From: Reichenbachiella sp. 5M10
GTDB lineage: Bacteria; Bacteroidota; Bacteroidia; Cytophagales; Cyclobacteriaceae
Assembly: GCF_002742335.1 (NCBI RefSeq)
Contig: NZ_MDGR01000007.1
Location: 4,344,501 to 4,408,500 of the forward strand
Length of the DNA: 64,000 nt
Direction of reading: 5' to 3'
A program made the translations under genes and the position numbers. Positions 60,875-64,000 of the stretch are shown here, in pieces (the first letter of the stretch is position 1; every line of letters starts with the position of its first letter). The notes under the pieces were generated by a model. That model ran no database searches and was not told the DNA's origin. It worked only from the letters and a program-made list of their open reading frames with translations.

Positions 60875-62608
60875 TTATTTTACGAAAACTTCGTAGGTGT
60901 CAGAGATGGTTTCGTTACCTAGCATATCTGTTGCCCTGATTTTGTAGGTGATTAGTCCTTTTTGGGTGATGGTAATAGGTTTGGTGTATTCGAGTTCTGC
61001 TCGGTCGTTGAGTGTGTAGTAGACCTTGTCAGTATCTATGGTTTTGTCTGTGGCTCCCAAAAACAACTTCACTCCTTTGGAATAGACATTGATTGGAGCT
61101 CCTTCTTTCTCATCCAAAGATATCGTTCCGATAGGCTCCATACTTAGGATTTGTTCGATGGCAGGACCTGTATTGTCAACGACGAAGAAGAATGTTTTTG
61201 TGTTTCGGTTGTTGACCTGATCGGTACCGTAGAAGTCAATGGTATAGAAGCCTTCTTCCTCGATTTTGATCGGACCATCGTAAGCTTGTCCTGTGCCACC
61301 ATTGATTTTGTAGCCGAGGTCTTTGAGCCCACTGTCGTCATCTGTAGCAGATAGTGTGATGGCTGATTCACTTGTTACAAATGCTGTGTCACGAGACATG
61401 TGGTGTTTGCCCTCATAGGCAAACGTGATCTCTGGAGCGACCATGTCTATGTCGAGTGATGATCGGCTTAGGTTTGCTTCTTCAAGCTTACCTTCAAAGG
61501 TGTTGTTGACTTTGTCCGTGGCGTAGTAGGTCACGACATGGTTGCCTTGAGACTTGTTGAGCGCAAATGGCTCATAGTAGTTTTCAGCTTCTGCTCCATT
61601 GATGGAGTATTTGATGTTTTTGACGCCTGCTTTGTTGTCTTCGGCGACCAGTTTGACCTTGGTACGCGTAGAGATGAATACACGGCCTCTGTTTTGATAC
61701 TGGTCTCCGACGATGCTTGCTTCTACCTCAGGGACAGTACTATCTAGATAAAAGTCAATACTTTGCTCTTCTTCTTTGTTTTGGACATTGTCGTAGGCGT
61801 AGTACTTGATGTTATGGTCACCATCGGACAACCCTGATAGATTGATTTGATTGGTGAATATTTTCTCAGGGCCATCGTCGATTTTGTAAACGATTTTTTG
61901 AATGCCTGACGCCACGTCAATTGATTTTATTTTGAGGTAGGTTCTCGGAGAGAAAACCATTCCGCTGCGATCGTTGTGTACGGTGTACTCGGATTTTGGA
62001 CTGCTCGCGTCCACCACGATGTTGAACATTTGGATGGCTTCTACATTGCCGGTATTGTCTGCAGAGTATACTTTGATGTCGTAATCTTGGTCTGTGTCGA
62101 GTGCTATTGACTCCCCAAAAGTCGAGAAGGGACTATTATCGATCGAATAGAATGTTTTTTGTACCCCAGAGTGACGGTCAGTAGCTTGGGCATTTAGACG
62201 GAGGCCTTTGCCGTAGTATTGTATTCCTTCGGGACTTTTGTAGAGCGTGGCACCTTCGAAGGTTACCTTGGTCTCGGGAGCATGACTGTCACGGTAGACT
62301 TCAAAGAGGACCTCTACCTTGGGAGAGACCTGTTTTAAGCTAGAGTCTGCTGCCCAGTTGGTACGGAAATAGTTGATCCCTTCTGTGTCCAAATACAGCG
62401 GGTTGGTAAATTGTGGATGAATTTGACTTTCTAATTTATGGGCATTTGTGCCCTCAGGGTTATCAGCTATGAAGATATAAACGGGCTTGTTTCCGTGCCA
62501 GTAGAGTTTGCCGTCTTCTCCGACATAGTAGTTGGCGTCTACTGCTTGCTTTTCCTGTGCAAAAATATACAAGGGGCAAAACAGAAGAATCGTAAAAAGC
62601 TTTTTCAT
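60875..62608 (-). CDS. secreted OmpL47-type Ig-like repeat protein
   Basis: About 577 residues from ATG 62608, which begins a signal peptide ending 'YIFAQ'. After an N-terminal domain of about 120 residues there are about five repeats of 90-100 residues, each with a core like 'Y.IDDGP....F.....GDHNIKYYAYDN..N' followed by a linker. These are OmpL47/chitobiase-like beta-sandwich modules, used as adhesive or structural stalks in Bacteroidota surface proteins. No catalytic domain or sorting signal (CTD) is seen at the C-terminus. Confidence 0.8.
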   Translation of the reverse strand: MKKLFTILLFCPLYIFAQEKQAVDANYYVGEDGKLYWHGNKPVYIFIADNPEGTNAHKLESQIHPQFTNPLYLDTEGINYFRTNWAADSSLKQVSPKVEVLFEVYRDSHAPETKVTFEGATLYKSPEGIQYYGKGLRLNAQATDRHSGVQKTFYSIDNSPFSTFGESIALDTDQDYDIKVYSADNTGNVEAIQMFNIVVDASSPKSEYTVHNDRSGMVFSPRTYLKIKSIDVASGIQKIVYKIDDGPEKIFTNQINLSGLSDGDHNIKYYAYDNVQNKEEEQSIDFYLDSTVPEVEASIVGDQYQNRGRVFISTRTKVKLVAEDNKAGVKNIKYSINGAEAENYYEPFALNKSQGNHVVTYYATDKVNNTFEGKLEEANLSRSSLDIDMVAPEITFAYEGKHHMSRDTAFVTSESAITLSATDDDSGLKDLGYKINGGTGQAYDGPIKIEEEGFYTIDFYGTDQVNNRNTKTFFFVVDNTGPAIEQILSMEPIGTISLDEKEGAPINVYSKGVKLFLGATDKTIDTDKVYYTLNDRAELEYTKPITITQKGLITYKIRATDMLGNETISDTYEVFVK

Positions 62609-62734
62609 AACTAATAATAAATTATTTTTACTCCTAGAATGCAATTTCAATTAAATACATTGCGCCTGCAATATCAAAAAAAAAGAAACAAAAAGGACTT
62701 ATCATAAAAGTCTTTTCCAAGAAAAATATTTGAA

Positions 62735-64000
62735 GTGAAATTTAGAATTGTTTTAATACAAGCCTTTTTATTTACCTGTATTTATAATTCTGCGTATTCT
62801 CAAAAGGATCTGGGTGATGAACATTTTCACAAGGGGGATACCTTTTTGCTTTTCAATAAGCATGATAGCTCTATATATCATTTCGAAAAAGCTCGAGAAA
62901 TCTATGTGAAAGAGGCTTATTGGAGAGGGATCATTGCTTCGGACAACAAGATTGCTGAAAACCTCTGTGGAACATTTGATTTGATCAAGGCCATGGACTT
63001 GGCGAATGAAGCTTTCGAAATGGCTGACCTTCATTTGGGAGAGTGGGATATTGAGAAGGCCAACGCCCTCAACAACATTGGAAACATACACTATCTCACG
63101 GGCCAGCATGAGCAGGCACTGGAAGATTATGAACGGGCGCTAGATATAGCCCATCACGAATTTCACGAAGAGGTGCTTTTTTCTGCCCCAACTAGCTTGG
63201 GTATTGGCAATGTCTACTTTGGGAAACACCAATATGAGGAGGCATTCAAACATTTTCAGACAGCACTAGAAACCAACATTGCTATATTGGGAGAGGATCA
63301 TCCTTATGTAGCGAATTCTTATTTGAGCTTGGGTAACCTCTACCGAAACAAGGGGTCATACAATCTTGCTACGGAATATTATGAACATGCTTTGCGGATC
63401 AATAAGAAGGTGTTTGGAGAGAACCATCCGGATGTCGCGACGACTTATGTAGGGATTGCAGACATTTACAAAAACAGTGGAAGTTACGATCTCGCGATGC
63501 AATATTACCGTCAGGCATTGGTGATATACAAGCGGTTTTTGCACGAAAAAAATCCAAAATATGGTGCGATCTACTTAGGTTTTGCGGATGTGTTCAAAAA
63601 TGAGGGAGATTATCTCCAAGCAGAGGAATATTATCAAAAGTCACTTGATTTGTTTTCTGAGACGATTGGTCTAGAACATCAAAATAGTGTGCGAAGCTAT
63701 TTGGGTTTGGGCAACACCTACATGTATCAGGAGAAATTTCCTGAAGCACTGAAGTACTACAATCAGGTATTGGATATTAATTTTAAGTTGGTGGGAGAAA
63801 ATCACGTCAATTCGTCTGCGGCGAATAACAATCTGGGGAGTATTTATTATTTCTTTGGGGATTTTGAGTTGGCATTGCGCTTTTTTACCAAAGCACTGGA
63901 TATAGATATTGCCATTCATGGGTCGGAGCACCCCAATGTTGCCAACGCTTATCATAACATCGCACGGGTCTATGGTGAAAAAGGAGATATCTCGATGGCT
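62735..64000 (+). CDS. secreted kinesin-light-chain-type TPR protein (3' truncated by window)
   Basis: The frame is open from a GTG at 62735 to the right edge, so at least 422 residues are present. The N-terminus is a signal peptide ending 'YNSAYSQ'. It is followed by about seven TPR units of 42 residues of the kinesin-light-chain type, with phrases such as 'HPYVANSYLSLGNLYRNKGS', 'HPDVATTYVGIADIYKNSGS' and 'HPNVANAYHNIARVYGEKGD'. Such arrays mediate protein contacts and in Bacteroidota are often followed by a CHAT protease domain. The C-terminus is not visible. Confidence 0.85.
   Translation, partial: MKFRIVLIQAFLFTCIYNSAYSQKDLGDEHFHKGDTFLLFNKHDSSIYHFEKAREIYVKEAYWRGIIASDNKIAENLCGTFDLIKAMDLANEAFEMADLHLGEWDIEKANALNNIGNIHYLTGQHEQALEDYERALDIAHHEFHEEVLFSAPTSLGIGNVYFGKHQYEEAFKHFQTALETNIAILGEDHPYVANSYLSLGNLYRNKGSYNLATEYYEHALRINKKVFGENHPDVATTYVGIADIYKNSGSYDLAMQYYRQALVIYKRFLHEKNPKYGAIYLGFADVFKNEGDYLQAEEYYQKSLDLFSETIGLEHQNSVRSYLGLGNTYMYQEKFPEALKYYNQVLDINFKLVGENHVNSSAANNNLGSIYYFFGDFELALRFFTKALDIDIAIHGSEHPNVANAYHNIARVYGEKGDISMA

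Overview
The window looks like a chromosomal segment of a marine-type member of the Bacteroidota (Cytophagales/Flammeovirgaceae-like). The evidence is an outer-membrane TonB-dependent receptor with a carboxypeptidase-regulatory-like N-terminus paired with a DUF4249 lipoprotein, several perfect TAnnTTTG (-7) promoter boxes, a Bacteroidota-type Ccm operon, a short DnaE next to DinB, an SLBB-type exopolysaccharide exporter, and many signal peptides ending in A-Q. The genus cannot be fixed from sequence reading alone. Genes are densely packed, no gene-free stretch exceeds about 250 bases, and several convergent pairs overlap at their stop codons. No tRNA, rRNA, CRISPR array, transposase or phage module was seen.

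Layout. 1-3.8 kb: end of an AsmA-like protein, then DUF4249 lipoprotein plus TonB receptor. 3.9-8.2 kb: small conserved or unknown proteins, a DEAD-box helicase and a DUF2461 protein. 8.3-11.7 kb: MarR regulator plus MFS transporter, a DUF1571/LysM protein and a rhomboid protease. 11.7-15.2 kb: a reverse-strand run of RNase R, polyprenyl diphosphate synthase and a small dimeric alpha/beta-barrel-like protein. 15.3-24.2 kb: exonuclease, metallo-beta-lactamase-fold hydrolase, MltF-type lytic transglycosylase, alpha/beta hydrolase, DXS and a GH3 glucosaminidase. 24.2-28.8 kb: reverse-strand ccmB-ccmC-(ccmD-like)-ccmE-ccmF for c-type cytochrome maturation.

28.9-52.7 kb is one long forward-strand envelope-polysaccharide locus. 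It starts with nucleotide-sugar genes (UDP-glucuronate 4-epimerase-like, RfbA, RfbC, UDP-glucuronate decarboxylase-like, nucleotide-sugar dehydrogenase). An assimilatory sulfate activation block follows (DUF2061-cysC-cysD-[four-helix-bundle gene]-cysN-cysQ) that makes PAPS and removes PAP. Next come the SLBB exporter and Wzz, then an AT-rich core. The core holds an aldolase fusion, a CMP-Kdo-synthetase-like cytidylyltransferase, a HAD phosphatase, a Wzx-like flippase, a sialyltransferase-like glycosyltransferase, a Wzy-like polymerase, an acyltransferase, two GT4 glycosyltransferases and the initiating phosphoglycosyltransferase. Read together, the core appears to make and transfer a CMP-activated 2-keto sugar acid made by a DRE-TIM aldolase rather than by KdsA or NeuB. 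This is the best candidate for an undescribed pathway here.

52.7-64 kb: a reverse-strand dinB-dnaE mutagenesis cassette with two tandem 15-bp near-identical operator-like repeats over its promoter, pheS, a serine dehydratase, asnS, an OmpL47-repeat surface protein, and the start of a kinesin-light-chain-type TPR protein cut by the window end. Other items of note are a CcmE with a CxxxY instead of HxxxY haem motif, the four-helix-bundle gene inserted between cysD and cysN next to a repeat family, a structured leader of the cys operon, and a large inverted repeat upstream of the DEAD-box helicase.
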